A stretch of 64,000 nucleotides of DNA from Pseudomonas fortuita (GCF_026898135.2 NZ_CP114035.2:1405501-1469500), one strand, 5' to 3'. Positions 19,734-29,690 are shown, counted from the stretch's first letter. Notes: generated by a model from the letters alone, not told the origin. Translations and numbers: made by a program.

Positions 19734-22265
19734 ATGCGTATTGTAATTGACATGCAAGGTGCGCAAACCGAAAGCCGCTTCCGTGGTATCGGTCGCTATA
19801 GCGTATCCCTGGCTCAGGGCATCGTGCGCAATCGCGGCGAGCACGAGGTTTACCTGCTGCTCAACGGTATGCTTAGCGAGAGCATCGAGGCAATTCGTGG
19901 TGCGTTTGTTGGCCTGTTGCCGCAAAGCCATATTCGGGTCTGGTACGCCCAAGGCCCTGTGGCGGGCATCAATCCCGCCAACGAAAGTCGGCATGAAGTG
20001 GCCAAGCTCATCCGCCAGGCTGCCATCGACGAACTACAGCCGGACGTGGTGCATATTACCAGTGCGGTCGAGGGCTTTATCGACGATGCGGTGATCTGCC
20101 GTCCGCCAGAGCACAAGCGCGCAATCGTCAGCGTCACGCTTTACGACCTTATTCCGCTGACAAACCCGCAGCAGTACCTGGACCACGCCCAGTACAAGCA
20201 GTACTACATGGGCATCGTTGGCTCCTTCAAGGACCACGGGGTGTTGCTGGCAATTTCGGAATGTGCCCGCCAGGAAGCACTGTCGTTGCTGCCGCTGGAT
20301 CAGGACAAGGTGTTCAACGTTTCGGGCGCGGCAGACGCGATATTCCGGCCGGTCACGCTCACCGATGAAGCACGCAGCGCGCTCAAATCCAAGTTCGGGC
20401 TGCGCGATGCATTCGTGCTTTACTCGGGTGGGGCGGATGAACGCAAGAACCTGTCCCGCCTGATTGTCGCCTTCGCTGACGTCAAGCGTGAGATCGAAGA
20501 CGTGCAACTGGTATTCGCCGGCAAGATTTCCCAGCACATCATCGAGCGTTACCGTGGCGAAGCGTTGGCGCAAGGCCTGGCCGAAGATGACTTGGTGTTC
20601 ACAGGTTTCATTACCGACGATGAGCTGGTGGCGCTGTATAACACCTGCCGCCTTTACGTATTCCCGTCTTGGCATGAGGGCTTTGGCCTTCCGCCATTGG
20701 AAGCCATGAAATGTGGCGCACCAGTGATCGGTGCCAATACCTCGAGCGTGCCTGAAGTGATTGGCTGGGATGAGGCCACGTTCGATCCGCTGGATACCGC
20801 CTCTATCGCCCAGAAGATGAATCAGGCGTTGGTCGACGATGACTTCCGTGAGGCCATGATCAAGCATGGCTTGGAGCGCGCCAAGCTCTTTTCCTGGGAC
20901 TTGACGGGCAAGGCAGCCATCGCCGCGTTCGAGCAGTGCGTGCAAAAAACGCCAGTGGCCGATCACCCCGTGGACGAAGACCTGCCTACCGAGCAACGCA
21001 TCGAGCACTTGGTCGAGGCGCTGGTTGCCTCAGGTGAACTGGCCAAGGGCGGAGTTGATGTGCAGCGCCTCGCCAAGGCGATCGATTACTCGCTACAGGG
21101 GCCGGCGGGCAAGCCAAACCTTTTGGTGGATATTTCTCAGCTGTGCCGCCACGACGCCAAGAGCGGTATCCAGCGTGTGGTCCGCAGCATTCTGCTCGAG
21201 TGGCTGAAAAACCCGCCCGAGGGCTATAACGTCACGCCGATCTACAGCAAAGTTGAAGAGTCGTTCTACCGCTACGCCAAGCAGTTCACGACGCAGTTCC
21301 TCGGGAATACGCCAAACGATGACGATGTGGACGAGGCCATCAGCTACAAAGCCGGGGACGCCTACATCTGCCTGGACCTGCTGCTGGACATGCTGCCGCA
21401 GCGCCAGGCTTATCTCGACACACTGCGCGCCCATGGCGTGAGCCTGTTCTTCGTTGTGTACGACCTGTTGATCTTGCAGATGCGCCACTTCTTCTCGGAT
21501 CACCTGCACCCGTTTTATGTCGACTGGATCAACACCATCGCGCGCTATGACGGTGCCATGTGCATCTCCCGGGCAGTCGGGGACGAGTTGCAGGCCTGGA
21601 TGGACGAGAACGCGCCCAAACGCGAGAGACCGTTCCGCATCGGTGTGTTCCACCTCGGCGCCGACATTGACCAGTCGGTACCGACCACGGGCATTCCGGA
21701 AGATCCGGCCATGCGCGTCGAGGCCCTGCAAGCCAACCCTACATTCCTCATGGTTGGCACTCTGGAGCCGCGCAAAGGGCACTTGCAAACCTTGGACGCT
21801 TTCGAACTGCTGTGGCAGCAAGGTGTGCAGGCCAACCTGGTCATTGTCGGCAAGCACGGCTGGCTGGTGGAGGAGTTGGCCAGCAGGCTGCTCAACCACG
21901 CCGAGCGCGGCAAGCGGCTTCTTTGGCTGGAAGGTGCCAGCGATGAGTACCTGGAGCACTTGTACCAAGCGTGTGATTGCCTTATCGCAGCATCCTACGG
22001 TGAAGGGTTTGGCCTGCCGCTGATCGAAGCCGCACAGCATGGGCTGCCGATCATCGCACGCGACCTACCAGTGTTCCGTGAAGTGGCGGGGGAGCACGCC
22101 TGGTTCTTTGCTGGCAATGACGCGCGTAACGTGGCCGACAGCATCGCTGCGTGGCTGGCGTTGCACGCCGCTGGCGAGCATCCAACATCGGTACAGATGC
22201 CGTGGCTGACCTGGAAAGGCAGCGCGCAGCAACTGACCGACGAAATCAGCAAGCATGCGTTCTGA
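19734..22265 (+). CDS. Two-domain GT4 glycosyltransferase (mannosyl/rhamnosyl type)
   Basis: This 843-aa protein carries two GT-B fold family 4 modules. The first (about 1-390) has GGADERKNLSRLI and the EX7E motif in HEGFGLPPLE near residue 314. The second (about 450-843) has GTLEPRKGHLQTL and GEGFGLPLIE near residue 756. Both keep their catalytic glutamates, so two linkages could be made by one polypeptide, as in WbdA/WbdB-type polymannan synthases. GDP-mannose or GDP-rhamnose is the likely donor because manC and manB share the operon. Exact linkages cannot be read from sequence. Confidence 0.88.
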   Translation: MRIVIDMQGAQTESRFRGIGRYSVSLAQGIVRNRGEHEVYLLLNGMLSESIEAIRGAFVGLLPQSHIRVWYAQGPVAGINPANESRHEVAKLIRQAAIDELQPDVVHITSAVEGFIDDAVICRPPEHKRAIVSVTLYDLIPLTNPQQYLDHAQYKQYYMGIVGSFKDHGVLLAISECARQEALSLLPLDQDKVFNVSGAADAIFRPVTLTDEARSALKSKFGLRDAFVLYSGGADERKNLSRLIVAFADVKREIEDVQLVFAGKISQHIIERYRGEALAQGLAEDDLVFTGFITDDELVALYNTCRLYVFPSWHEGFGLPPLEAMKCGAPVIGANTSSVPEVIGWDEATFDPLDTASIAQKMNQALVDDDFREAMIKHGLERAKLFSWDLTGKAAIAAFEQCVQKTPVADHPVDEDLPTEQRIEHLVEALVASGELAKGGVDVQRLAKAIDYSLQGPAGKPNLLVDISQLCRHDAKSGIQRVVRSILLEWLKNPPEGYNVTPIYSKVEESFYRYAKQFTTQFLGNTPNDDDVDEAISYKAGDAYICLDLLLDMLPQRQAYLDTLRAHGVSLFFVVYDLLILQMRHFFSDHLHPFYVDWINTIARYDGAMCISRAVGDELQAWMDENAPKRERPFRIGVFHLGADIDQSVPTTGIPEDPAMRVEALQANPTFLMVGTLEPRKGHLQTLDAFELLWQQGVQANLVIVGKHGWLVEELASRLLNHAERGKRLLWLEGASDEYLEHLYQACDCLIAASYGEGFGLPLIEAAQHGLPIIARDLPVFREVAGEHAWFFAGNDARNVADSIAAWLALHAAGEHPTSVQMPWLTWKGSAQQLTDEISKHAF

Positions 22266-22305
22266 TCGCAGCGCCCTGAAAAAACATGGTTGGGAAAACA
22301 GGATA

Positions 22306-23946
22306 ATGGGTTTCAAGCTTGACTCAACAGGCCGAGCCGGCTTTGCGTTCGCTGTGGCCTTCGGGTTGTTTTTTGTACTGCGGCACTTTCCACTGGATTT
22401 CATCCTTGGCACCAATTCGTATTGGCAAACCGAAGTAGAAGACGTCACCCAATACTTCGCGGGTTTTAATGCCTTCTTCAATGCCCCCTTTAGCTTCCCG
22501 CTGTTGGCATTTGACAGCATCAACTACCCGCAGGGCACCCGGGCTACCTTCGTCGACGCAATACCCTTGTATGCGTTTTTGCTGAAAGTGTTCGTGCCCA
22601 AGAGCTTTGCTCCCTTCAACCCGTTAGGTGTATGGATCGCCGGGTGCTTCGTCGCCCAGGCCATTTGCGCCTGGTGGATCATGCGCGAACTGCGGGTGCG
22701 TTCATGGTTGGCGCTCGCCGCAGCAGTGTTCTGCCTGGTGAGCATGCCTGAATTCACCTCGCGCATTGCGCATGTATCGCTGATGTCGCAGTGGATCGTG
22801 CTGTGCGCCCTGGCGCTTTACCTGCGTAGCCGCAACACCGGCCAGGCGCATCGGTGGGCATGGGGCGTGCTGCTGGTTGCTGGCTTCTACGTCAATATCT
22901 ACCTGTTCGCCATGGCCAGCGCCATCTATCTGGCGAGCCACCTGGGCAGCGCTGAACGCTTCAAGCCGGCGTTCGTTGCCCGCGCTCTGGTGCCATTCGT
23001 GGTCATTGGGGCCAGCCTCTTCCTTACCATCTTCCCAATGGGCGAGGCGGCAGTTTCGAAGGAAGGCGGCTTCGGCGTGTTCTCGATGAACCTGCTGTCA
23101 CCGCTGCATGGTGGTAAATACCTGCACTTCCCTAACCCGGAAATGCCAGGACAGGGTGAGGGTTTCAACTACTTGGGCTTGGGTGTAGTAATGGCCTTTG
23201 TATTGAGCCTGGTGTTGAAGCGCAAAGACGGTGACGACACGTTTGGCCGACACAAAGCGCTCACCTGGTTGATGGCGCTGTTTACCCTCTACGCGCTTTC
23301 CAACGAGATTTATCTGGGTACCAGCCACCTGGTATCAATCGACTACCCGTCGATTCTGAGCCCTATTACCTCCCAGTTCCGTGCCTCTGGGCGGTTCTTC
23401 TGGCCGGTAGGCTTTTGTATAGTGATCTTCTCGATTACCTATCTGTACCGCCACTTGAGTACCAAGTTGTTCGCCGCTTGTATGCTGGTCATGCTTGTTG
23501 TGCAGATCAGCGACTTGTCGGCATTCCGCCGGCTGCTGGTTGCGGTGGCCAACCGCCCGGCTGAGCCGGTGCTTGACCAGGCCGAGTGGAATGCGCAGAC
23601 CGCGAGCAACACCGAGTATCTGTATTTCTTCCCCAAATTCAAATGTGGGCGCGGCGACCAGGTGCTGCAGACCCTGATGCCGATCATGCGTTACGCGGCC
23701 GTGCATAACATCAAGATCAACACTGGTTACGTAGCCCGCTCCAACGCCAACTGCAGTACCGAGAGCACCCAGGCAGAAATTGCCGCGTCAGATTTTGCCA
23801 ATTCCATGTACGTGTTTAATACCGGCGACTTCCCACAAGTTGATCAGGTCAAGCAGCTTTTCCCATCAAATCGGCAGCCTGAGTGCAAAGTGCTCGACTT
23901 TGCTCATGTCTGCCGCGTCGGCCAAGCAGGGCAGGTGAACCCATGA
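22306..23946 (+). CDS. Polytopic membrane protein, GT-C-like (serotype-type glycosyltransferase candidate)
   Basis: About ten hydrophobic segments are visible, followed by a periplasm-like hydrophilic tail with four Cys. An acidic pair lies in the first large loop (QTEVEDVTQYF), a common feature of GT-C enzymes that use polyprenyl-phosphate sugars. It sits directly upstream of gtrB and gtrA, the place of the serotype-specific glycosyltransferase in Gtr cassettes. I chose ATG 22306 (546 aa); the alternative ATG 22255 overlaps the previous gene and lacks a ribosome site, but neither start is strong. The stop overlaps the next ATG by four bases. Function is inferred. Confidence 0.7.
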   Translation: MGFKLDSTGRAGFAFAVAFGLFFVLRHFPLDFILGTNSYWQTEVEDVTQYFAGFNAFFNAPFSFPLLAFDSINYPQGTRATFVDAIPLYAFLLKVFVPKSFAPFNPLGVWIAGCFVAQAICAWWIMRELRVRSWLALAAAVFCLVSMPEFTSRIAHVSLMSQWIVLCALALYLRSRNTGQAHRWAWGVLLVAGFYVNIYLFAMASAIYLASHLGSAERFKPAFVARALVPFVVIGASLFLTIFPMGEAAVSKEGGFGVFSMNLLSPLHGGKYLHFPNPEMPGQGEGFNYLGLGVVMAFVLSLVLKRKDGDDTFGRHKALTWLMALFTLYALSNEIYLGTSHLVSIDYPSILSPITSQFRASGRFFWPVGFCIVIFSITYLYRHLSTKLFAACMLVMLVVQISDLSAFRRLLVAVANRPAEPVLDQAEWNAQTASNTEYLYFFPKFKCGRGDQVLQTLMPIMRYAAVHNIKINTGYVARSNANCSTESTQAEIAASDFANSMYVFNTGDFPQVDQVKQLFPSNRQPECKVLDFAHVCRVGQAGQVNP

Positions 23947-24887
23947 CCGAACTGAACAAGCGCACGATTTCGCTGGTGTCGCCTTTTTACAACGAAGAAA
24001 AAGGGGTGCACGCTTTTTTTCAGCGTATTAATGAAGTATTCGCCAGCCTGGCTGATCGCTACGAGCTGGAAGTGATAGCCGTGAATGATGGCAGTCGCGA
24101 TCACACGTATGATCAGTTGGTCAAAGCCAAGGCGGATTACGCGTACTTGACCGTGGTGGACCTGTCGCGCAACTTTGGTAAGGAGGCGGCGATTTCTGCC
24201 GGGCTCGACTTTGCCACGGGCGACGCCATTGTGCCGATCGACTCTGACCTGCAGCACCCGCCGGAAGTCATCCTGGAACTGGTCGAAAAGTGGGAGCAGG
24301 GCGCTGAGGTGGTGTTGGCCAAGCGTGTTGACCGCGAAACCGACCGTCCGATCCAGAAATTCACGGCCAACTATTTTTACAAGGTGCACAACCGGATCTC
24401 GGACATCGATATACCCGCGGATGTGGGCGATTTCCGCCTGATGGACCGCAAGGTTGTCGATGCCTTGAAGACGTTGCCCGAAAGCCGCCGCTTTATGAAG
24501 GGGCTGTTCGCTTGGGTGGGCTTCCGGACCACGACTGTGGAATATAAAGTGGCCGCCCGCGAACACGGAAGCTCAAGCTTCAATACCTGGAAGCTTTGGA
24601 ACTTCGCCATCGAAGGGATTACAAGCTTCAGCTCCGTACCGTTGCGTATCTGGACCTACTTGGGCTGCCTGGTATCGGCAGTGTCGTTTGTCTACGCGGC
24701 ATATCTGCTGATCAAGACCCTGTTCTTTGGCGTGGACTTGCCCGGCTACGCCTCGATCATGATTACAGTACTCTTTGCCAGTGGCGTGCAGCTGATTGGT
24801 ATTGGTGTACTGGGGGAATATGTGGGACGTATCTTCACCGAGTCGAAAAACCGGCCTGTTTATATCGTACGTGATGTGATCAAGTGA
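23943..24887 (+). CDS. gtrB: GtrB-like polyprenyl-phosphate glycosyltransferase
   Basis: This 314-aa GT2 enzyme is of the bactoprenol-glucosyltransferase/DPM1 type, which moves a hexose from a nucleotide sugar to undecaprenyl phosphate on the cytoplasmic face. The N-terminus has SLVSPFYNEEKGV, the acidic motif is PIDSDLQHPPEV, and two membrane segments lie at about 230-255 and 265-290, as in GtrB. ATG 23943 was chosen by the ATGA overlap with the upstream gene and the family start. It overlaps gtrA downstream. Which sugar is used is unknown. Confidence 0.9.
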   Translation: MTELNKRTISLVSPFYNEEKGVHAFFQRINEVFASLADRYELEVIAVNDGSRDHTYDQLVKAKADYAYLTVVDLSRNFGKEAAISAGLDFATGDAIVPIDSDLQHPPEVILELVEKWEQGAEVVLAKRVDRETDRPIQKFTANYFYKVHNRISDIDIPADVGDFRLMDRKVVDALKTLPESRRFMKGLFAWVGFRTTTVEYKVAAREHGSSSFNTWKLWNFAIEGITSFSSVPLRIWTYLGCLVSAVSFVYAAYLLIKTLFFGVDLPGYASIMITVLFASGVQLIGIGVLGEYVGRIFTESKNRPVYIVRDVIK

Positions 24888-25276
24888 CAAACCTCATCCC
24901 GGCGCGTTATCACGAATTCATACGGTTTGGGCTGGTTGGCGTTGCCAACACTGCGGTGCATGCAGGTATTGTGATAGCGCTGATGGAGGTGCTTGCGCCA
25001 CCAGCGTTTGTCGCCAATGGCATCGCGTTCTGCTTTGCCAACATAATGTCGTACATGCTCAATAGCCGGTTTACCTTCAGGACGCCAACCAGCCTGTTGG
25101 GTTATCGGCGCTTCCTGGCGGTGTCGCTGGTGTCGTTGGGCCTGACGTTGTTGATCACTTCTGTGGTGGAGTACCTGGGCCTGCATTACGCGGTGGGCCT
25201 GGCGATGGTGATCTTCGTGGTGCCGGTATTGAATTACCTGGTGATGAAGCTTTGGGCGTTTAAACCGGCGGCCTGA
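24884..25276 (+). CDS. gtrA: GtrA-like flippase
   Basis: This 130-aa protein with four membrane helices belongs to the GtrA family, thought to flip undecaprenyl-phosphate-hexose to the periplasm. It has the family N-terminus FIRFGLVGVANTAVH and the conserved NSRFTF motif after helix 2. It starts with GTG overlapping the gtrB stop (GTGA). It is the last gene of the plus-strand operon that starts at manC; the region after it is convergent with the acyltransferase. Confidence 0.92.
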   Translation: MTNLIPARYHEFIRFGLVGVANTAVHAGIVIALMEVLAPPAFVANGIAFCFANIMSYMLNSRFTFRTPTSLLGYRRFLAVSLVSLGLTLLITSVVEYLGLHYAVGLAMVIFVVPVLNYLVMKLWAFKPAA

Positions 25277-25403
25277 TCGCCTGCGTGCTGCAGAAGCACG
25301 GCCCATTGGGCTGTGCTGTCATGCAGATAACACCGCTCCCACAGAATCCCTGCCAAATCTATAAGTCATGTCATGTTGAATGGGGGAGGGCGTGCCCGCA
25401 AAC

Positions 25404-25420
25404 CACCGGCACAGCCGGTG
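25404..25420. terminator. Small hairpin between convergent gtrA and acyltransferase genes
   Basis: A 7-bp perfect stem, caccggc/gccggtg, has a 3-base loop and sits between two genes that converge. It has no T run on either side, so it may be a REP-like repeat rather than a true terminator. Confidence 0.35.
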
Positions 25421-25439
25421 CAGCCCACGCCCACGCAGC

Positions 25440-26585
25440 CTACTTCGTCGCTTGCTCCAGGTTCACAGCGCCGTCCGGCGCAGGCCTGGCTTTCTTCCCG
25501 AAAATCCGCTTGCCCAGGTGCATGGTAGGCACTTCGACCAGCCGATAAAGTGCGTAGGCAAGCGTGAGCACGAAGATCAGGGTCAACAACCCTGATACTG
25601 GGAATGACAACCCTTGGTCCATCAGAATCCGTAGAGACAGGTAGCCAATGATCGAATGCGTCACGTAGATCGAGTAACTGATATTGGCGATGAAATCCAG
25701 CGGAGCAAACGGGCGGAAATACCTGCGCATCATGTAGCTGAAGCTAAACAGCACCAAGCCGTAAACATAGTTCTGCGGCACCGATGGCATCTGTACATCC
25801 CAGTCGGTATGAGGCCAGCACAGCAAAAACACCAGCATCATAATTGCTGCATAGGCCAGCAATTGTCGAGTCGTATAGGTACCGGTGTAATGATGATAAA
25901 AGCCCGTGCCGATGAACATGAAGATTACGCACATCAACTCGGTCTCAAGCGATTCAACCAGGCCTACGCGCAGCTCTCTCCCGGCCAGCAATGTCGGAAG
26001 CGCCTCGCACGCTGCGAGCACCGCCACGGCGAACAAGATCAGTGGGAACGCATTCCCAGCCTTGATCGAGCGATAAAGCAGCGCGGCGATGATGTAGAAC
26101 TTGATCTCAATGGCCAGGGTCCAGTTGACCATGTCGATTGAGGGATAATGCAAGTTGCCTTGCAGCAGAAGCAGGTTGGCGAGCAGCCGGTCAAGCGCCA
26201 TCGAAAACGGCTGACCCCAGTATCGGCTGGACAAGTAGACCAGCGCCAACATGATCAGCGAAGCAGCGATATAGGTCGGGTAGATGCGCAAAAAGCGCGC
26301 GATCAGAAACTTCACCGGCTCCAGACGATTCAGCGAAAACGGAATGACAAAGCCGCTAATCAGGAAGAAGACCGAAACGCCAAAGGGTCCGTAGTTGAAG
26401 GTTGGGATCGTCAGCCAATAGATCATGCTCGACGAGGGCCCCTCCACGATGGGGGCGTGAATATAGGACGCCACCACGTCCCGTGAAAACCAATAAACAC
26501 CGCACCAGTGAACGATAAGCACGGCGATCACCGCCACGCCTCTTAACTGGTTGGCGAAAAGCGCTCTGTCTGAAGCTTGTTGCAT
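25440..26585 (-). CDS. Acyltransferase family 3 membrane protein (O-acetyltransferase type)
   Basis: This 381-aa OafA/YrhL-like protein has about ten membrane helices. Typical motifs are the N-terminal NQLRGVAVIAVLIVH (R and H near the catalytic site), GVSVFFLISGFVIPFSL and RFLRIYPTY. Family members transfer acetyl or other acyl groups onto surface sugars in the periplasm. No SGNH domain is fused. It lies on the strand opposite to the O-polysaccharide operon, so it may have its own control. O-antigen modification is the likely role; the acyl group and target are unknown. Confidence 0.87.
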   Translation of the reverse strand: MQQASDRALFANQLRGVAVIAVLIVHWCGVYWFSRDVVASYIHAPIVEGPSSSMIYWLTIPTFNYGPFGVSVFFLISGFVIPFSLNRLEPVKFLIARFLRIYPTYIAASLIMLALVYLSSRYWGQPFSMALDRLLANLLLLQGNLHYPSIDMVNWTLAIEIKFYIIAALLYRSIKAGNAFPLILFAVAVLAACEALPTLLAGRELRVGLVESLETELMCVIFMFIGTGFYHHYTGTYTTRQLLAYAAIMMLVFLLCWPHTDWDVQMPSVPQNYVYGLVLFSFSYMMRRYFRPFAPLDFIANISYSIYVTHSIIGYLSLRILMDQGLSFPVSGLLTLIFVLTLAYALYRLVEVPTMHLGKRIFGKKARPAPDGAVNLEQATK

Positions 26586-26713
26586 GCCGGTTCTCCTGGA
26601 GATGGTGGCATTGTAGTTATCACCCGGACCAAGGAGAAGCTCATTGCTGGCATTCTGTAACCTTCATACAGAACGCGCTAAGCTTGGCTCTGTCGAAACC
26701 AGAGGTAATCCCC

Positions 26714-27034
26714 ATGCGACCATGGATAGGTGTAATGCTGGCCGCAGGGCTTGCAGGCTGCGGAACTGTACACACCGTTTTCAGCGAAGCCAAGGCGGTA
26801 GATGACCTGGCGAAATGGCAAAGTGACTGCCGCAGCATCCCCAGGGCCTACAGCGGTGTGGCGTATCAGTTTTGCAGCCTGAACGCTCCAGCGAGATCGG
26901 GCGCCCACTGGGCACCGTTCCCCGTCCTGGTTGACATGGCAGCGTCAAGCCTTGCCGATACCATAGTTCTTCCCTATACCGGTTATCAGCAATATGAACG
27001 GGGTAACGTACCCATTCGCCGACTGGAGTATTGA
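26714..27034 (+). CDS. YceK/DUF1375-like small lipoprotein
   Basis: This 106-aa protein begins with a lipoprotein signal: MRPWIGVMLAAGLAGCG with lipobox LAGC, Cys at about residue 17. The remainder has TVHTVFSEAK, two more Cys, and a C-terminal PVLVDMAASSLADTIVLPYTGY block typical of the YceK/YidQ family of unknown function. ATG 26714 was chosen because GAGGT lies nine bases upstream; the open frame extends to 26684. It starts 128 bases from the divergent acyltransferase gene. A link to LPS is not evident. Confidence 0.78.
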   Translation: MRPWIGVMLAAGLAGCGTVHTVFSEAKAVDDLAKWQSDCRSIPRAYSGVAYQFCSLNAPARSGAHWAPFPVLVDMAASSLADTIVLPYTGYQQYERGNVPIRRLEY

Positions 27035-27346
27035 ATTCCAGGCAAAGCCGCTGAGCTGTCGGGCCGCCAAATAGCCAACCCTCGTCACAATCGGTGTATC
27101 AACGGATGCTGCGAATCGTAGCGGCCACGCGAGCCTAAGGCCCATGATTAGCGAGTGCAATCAAAAGCCGGCGCAGCGGGTATCTTTGGGAAATAGCCTA
27201 CAAGGAGGGAGGGGAGTTCTGATGACTAGCGAGGCTATGAGGGGCCTCTGGAGCAATATTAAAACCGCCAGACCCAAAAAAGAGGCTGCCAGGCAATATA
27301 GCCCGAGACAAGGCTGCGCTACCGCAGCCTTGCCCTGCGAGAGCTG
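27035..27346. other. Intergenic region between lipoprotein and rmlC
   Basis: This 312-bp gap lies between convergent genes. A 113-codon open frame from 27144 runs into the rmlC coding region and has no recognisable family, so it is not called. The only clear structure is the hairpin at 27309-27332. Six T residues on the minus strand (27276-27281) lie further downstream of rmlC. Confidence 0.4.
27309..27332 (-). terminator. Hairpin after rmlC
   Basis: A 10-bp perfect stem, caaggctgcg/cgcagccttg, has a 4-base loop and starts 14 bases after the rmlC stop on the minus strand. No T tract follows at once, so it could be a weak or Rho-assisted terminator of the rmlBDAC operon. Confidence 0.5.
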
Positions 27347-27895
27347 TTACTCGAACAGTTCGGCGTCAGCCAATGCGACCCCAAGCTGGTCCTTGCCAGA
27401 CAGGCTTGGTGCGAAGTCGATAGGCCATTCGATACCCACTGCCGGATCATTCCAGGCAATGCAGCGCTCACACTGCGGCGAGTAGAAGTCGGTGGTCTTG
27501 TAGAGGAACTCTGCGGTTTCACTCAACGTGACGAACCCGTGTGCGAACCCTGGCGGGATCCACAGCTGGTTCTTGTTATCGGCCGACAATACCGCACCTA
27601 CCCATTTACCGAAGGTAGGGGACGAGCGACGGATATCCACCGCAACATCGAAAACCTCGCCCTGCACCACACGTACGAGCTTGCCCTGGGCGTGAGGTGC
27701 CAGCTGATAGTGCAGGCCACGCAGCACGCCTTTTACCGAGCGCGAGTGGTTGTCTTGTACGAAGTCGGGCTGCAGGCCGGTCACTTCGCTGAAGACACGG
27801 GCGTTGAAGCTCTCGTAGAAGAAACCACGTTCGTCGCCAAAAACCTTGGGGGTAAACAGCACGACTTCAGGGATATCCAGCGCAATGGCTTGCAT
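27347..27895 (-). CDS. rmlC: dTDP-4-dehydrorhamnose 3,5-epimerase
   Basis: RmlC catalyses the double epimerisation in dTDP-L-rhamnose synthesis. The 182-aa cupin shows PKVFGDERGFFYESF, the catalytic His region DNHSRSVKGVLRGLHYQ, and FAHGFVTLSETAEFLYKTT. ATG 27895 overlaps the rmlA stop (ATGA), which fixes the start over the longer frame to 27970. It is the last gene of the minus-strand rmlBDAC operon. Confidence 0.96.
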   Translation of the reverse strand: MQAIALDIPEVVLFTPKVFGDERGFFYESFNARVFSEVTGLQPDFVQDNHSRSVKGVLRGLHYQLAPHAQGKLVRVVQGEVFDVAVDIRRSSPTFGKWVGAVLSADNKNQLWIPPGFAHGFVTLSETAEFLYKTTDFYSPQCERCIAWNDPAVGIEWPIDFAPSLSGKDQLGVALADAELFE

Positions 27896-28776
27896 CAGAA
27901 CACCTTCTCTTTCAGCAGGTTTTGCAGATACTTGCCATAACCGTTTTTCAGCAGTGGTTGAGCCAGGCACTCGAGTTGCTCAGCGTTGATCCAGCCAGCG
28001 CGGTAGCAAATTTCCTCAGGGCAGGCGACTTTCAAGCCCTGACGGCGCTCCATGGTTGCGATGTACTGGCTAGCCTCCAGCAGACTGTCATGCGTGCCGG
28101 TGTCCAGCCAAGCATAACCCCGGCCCATGATTTCAACCTGCAGCTGTTGTTGCTGCAGATAAAGATTGTTGAGGTCGGTGATTTCCAGCTCGCCGCGCGC
28201 AGATGGCTTCAAATCGCGGGCCAGGTCGACTACTTGGTTGTCATAGAAATACAGGCCGGTAACGGCATAGCTCGACTTGGGAACAGCCGGCTTTTCTTCC
28301 AGCGACAGTACGCGGCCGCTATCGTCAAACTCCGCTACGCCATAGCGTTCTGGGTCATGCACGTGATAAGCGAACACCGAAGCCCCGGCTTCACGCTTGT
28401 CTGCATTCAATAGCAGAGCCTGGAAGTCATGGCCGTAGAAAATATTGTCACCCAGTACCAGCGCTGACGGGTCGTTACCGATAAAGTCTGCGCCGATGGT
28501 GAACGCCTGGGCCAAGCCATCCGGGCTTGGTTGTACTGCGTAGGACAGGTTCAGGCCCCACTGGCTGCCATCGCCCAGCAGCTGTTCGAAGCGCGGAGTG
28601 TCTTGCGGGGTGGAGATGATCAGGATGTCCCGGATCCCGGCGAGCAGCAGGGTGCTCAGCGGGTAGTAGATCATCGGTTTGTCATACACCGGCAGCAGCT
28701 GCTTCGAAACCGAAAGTGTGGCCGGATGCAGTCGTGTACCCGAACCGCCAGCCAGAATAATTCCTTTACGAGCCAT
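27895..28776 (-). CDS. rmlA: Glucose-1-phosphate thymidylyltransferase
   Basis: RmlA makes dTDP-glucose from glucose-1-phosphate and dTTP, the first step to dTDP-L-rhamnose, and is normally inhibited by the end product. The 293-aa protein has [18 protein letters not shown], then [19 protein letters not shown], and [11 protein letters not shown] 28776 ([11 protein letters not shown]) was chosen over upstream in-frame codons inside rmlD. Eleven bases separate it from the rmlD stop. Confidence 0.97.
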   Translation of the reverse strand: MARKGIILAGGSGTRLHPATLSVSKQLLPVYDKPMIYYPLSTLLLAGIRDILIISTPQDTPRFEQLLGDGSQWGLNLSYAVQPSPDGLAQAFTIGADFIGNDPSALVLGDNIFYGHDFQALLLNADKREAGASVFAYHVHDPERYGVAEFDDSGRVLSLEEKPAVPKSSYAVTGLYFYDNQVVDLARDLKPSARGELEITDLNNLYLQQQQLQVEIMGRGYAWLDTGTHDSLLEASQYIATMERRQGLKVACPEEICYRAGWINAEQLECLAQPLLKNGYGKYLQNLLKEKVF

Positions 28777-28787
28777 GAGAGTCCCTA

Positions 28788-29690
28788 TTACTGGATTTCG
28801 TCCAGCATACGTTGCACGCCTTGCTCCCAAAGCGGCATTTTGAAATTGAACGTGTGTTCCAGCTTGCCCAGTGCCAGGCGCGAGTTGCGCGGACGTGGTG
28901 CAGGTACTGGATAAGCTTCGGTGCTGATTGCAGCAACCTGATCAGCTGTCACTTTCAGCGCTACGCCAGTGCGTTGAGCGTGCGCCAGCACGAACTGAGC
29001 AAAACCATGCCAAGAGGTTTCACCTGACGCAGCCAAGTGGTAAATCCCTGCCAGGTGACGGTTGTCTTGCCCATTGAAGATTTGCCGCAGGACGTGTGCG
29101 GTAACGTCGGCGATCAGGTCAGCGCCCGTGGGTGCGCCAAATTGGTCTGCTACCACGCTCAACGTCTCACGCTCCGCAGCCAGGCGCAGCATGGTCTTGG
29201 CAAAATTGTGCCCGCGCGCAGCATACACCCAGCTGGTGCGCAGTACCACGGCCTTGGCGCCGCTGGCGAGTATGCCATGCTCGCCTTCCAGCTTGGTACG
29301 GCCGTAGACCGAAAGGGGGCCGGTCGGCGCAGCTTCCTCCCAGCGCTGACTGCCACTGCCGTCAAATACATAATCGGTGGAATAATGAATCAGCCAGGCG
29401 CCCAAAGCTGCTGCTTCACGTGCTAATACAGCGGGAGCCTCGGCATTGATCATTGCGGCCAGTGCCTGATCGCTCTCAGCTTTATCCACTGCAGTGTAGG
29501 CAGCAGCGTTGACGATCACGTCCGGCGCCAGTTGACGAACCGTAGCGGCCAAGCCGTCCAGGTTGGACAAGTCGCCACATAAGCCTTCGGCCCCCTGACG
29601 ATCCAGCGCGATGACCTCACCCAGCGGCGCCAAGGCGCGCTGTAGCTCCCAGCCTACTTGCCCGTTTTTCCCCAACAGCAGGATTTTCAC
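28788..29690 (-). CDS. rmlD: dTDP-4-dehydrorhamnose reductase
   Basis: RmlD performs the final NAD(P)H reduction to dTDP-L-rhamnose. The 300-aa SDR protein has [16 protein letters not shown] (cofactor loop), [20 protein letters not shown] and the catalytic YGRTKLEGE (YxxxK). It overlaps the rmlB stop by four bases. Confidence 0.97.
   Translation of the reverse strand: MKILLLGKNGQVGWELQRALAPLGEVIALDRQGAEGLCGDLSNLDGLAATVRQLAPDVIVNAAAYTAVDKAESDQALAAMINAEAPAVLAREAAALGAWLIHYSTDYVFDGSGSQRWEEAAPTGPLSVYGRTKLEGEHGILASGAKAVVLRTSWVYAARGHNFAKTMLRLAAERETLSVVADQFGAPTGADLIADVTAHVLRQIFNGQDNRHLAGIYHLAASGETSWHGFAQFVLAHAQRTGVALKVTADQVAAISTEAYPVPAPRPRNSRLALGKLEHTFNFKMPLWEQGVQRMLDEIQ

Noticed and set aside
27144..27485. 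113-codon frame before and into rmlC
   Set aside because: It overlaps the conserved rmlC coding end, has no recognisable domain, and its composition is not protein-like.
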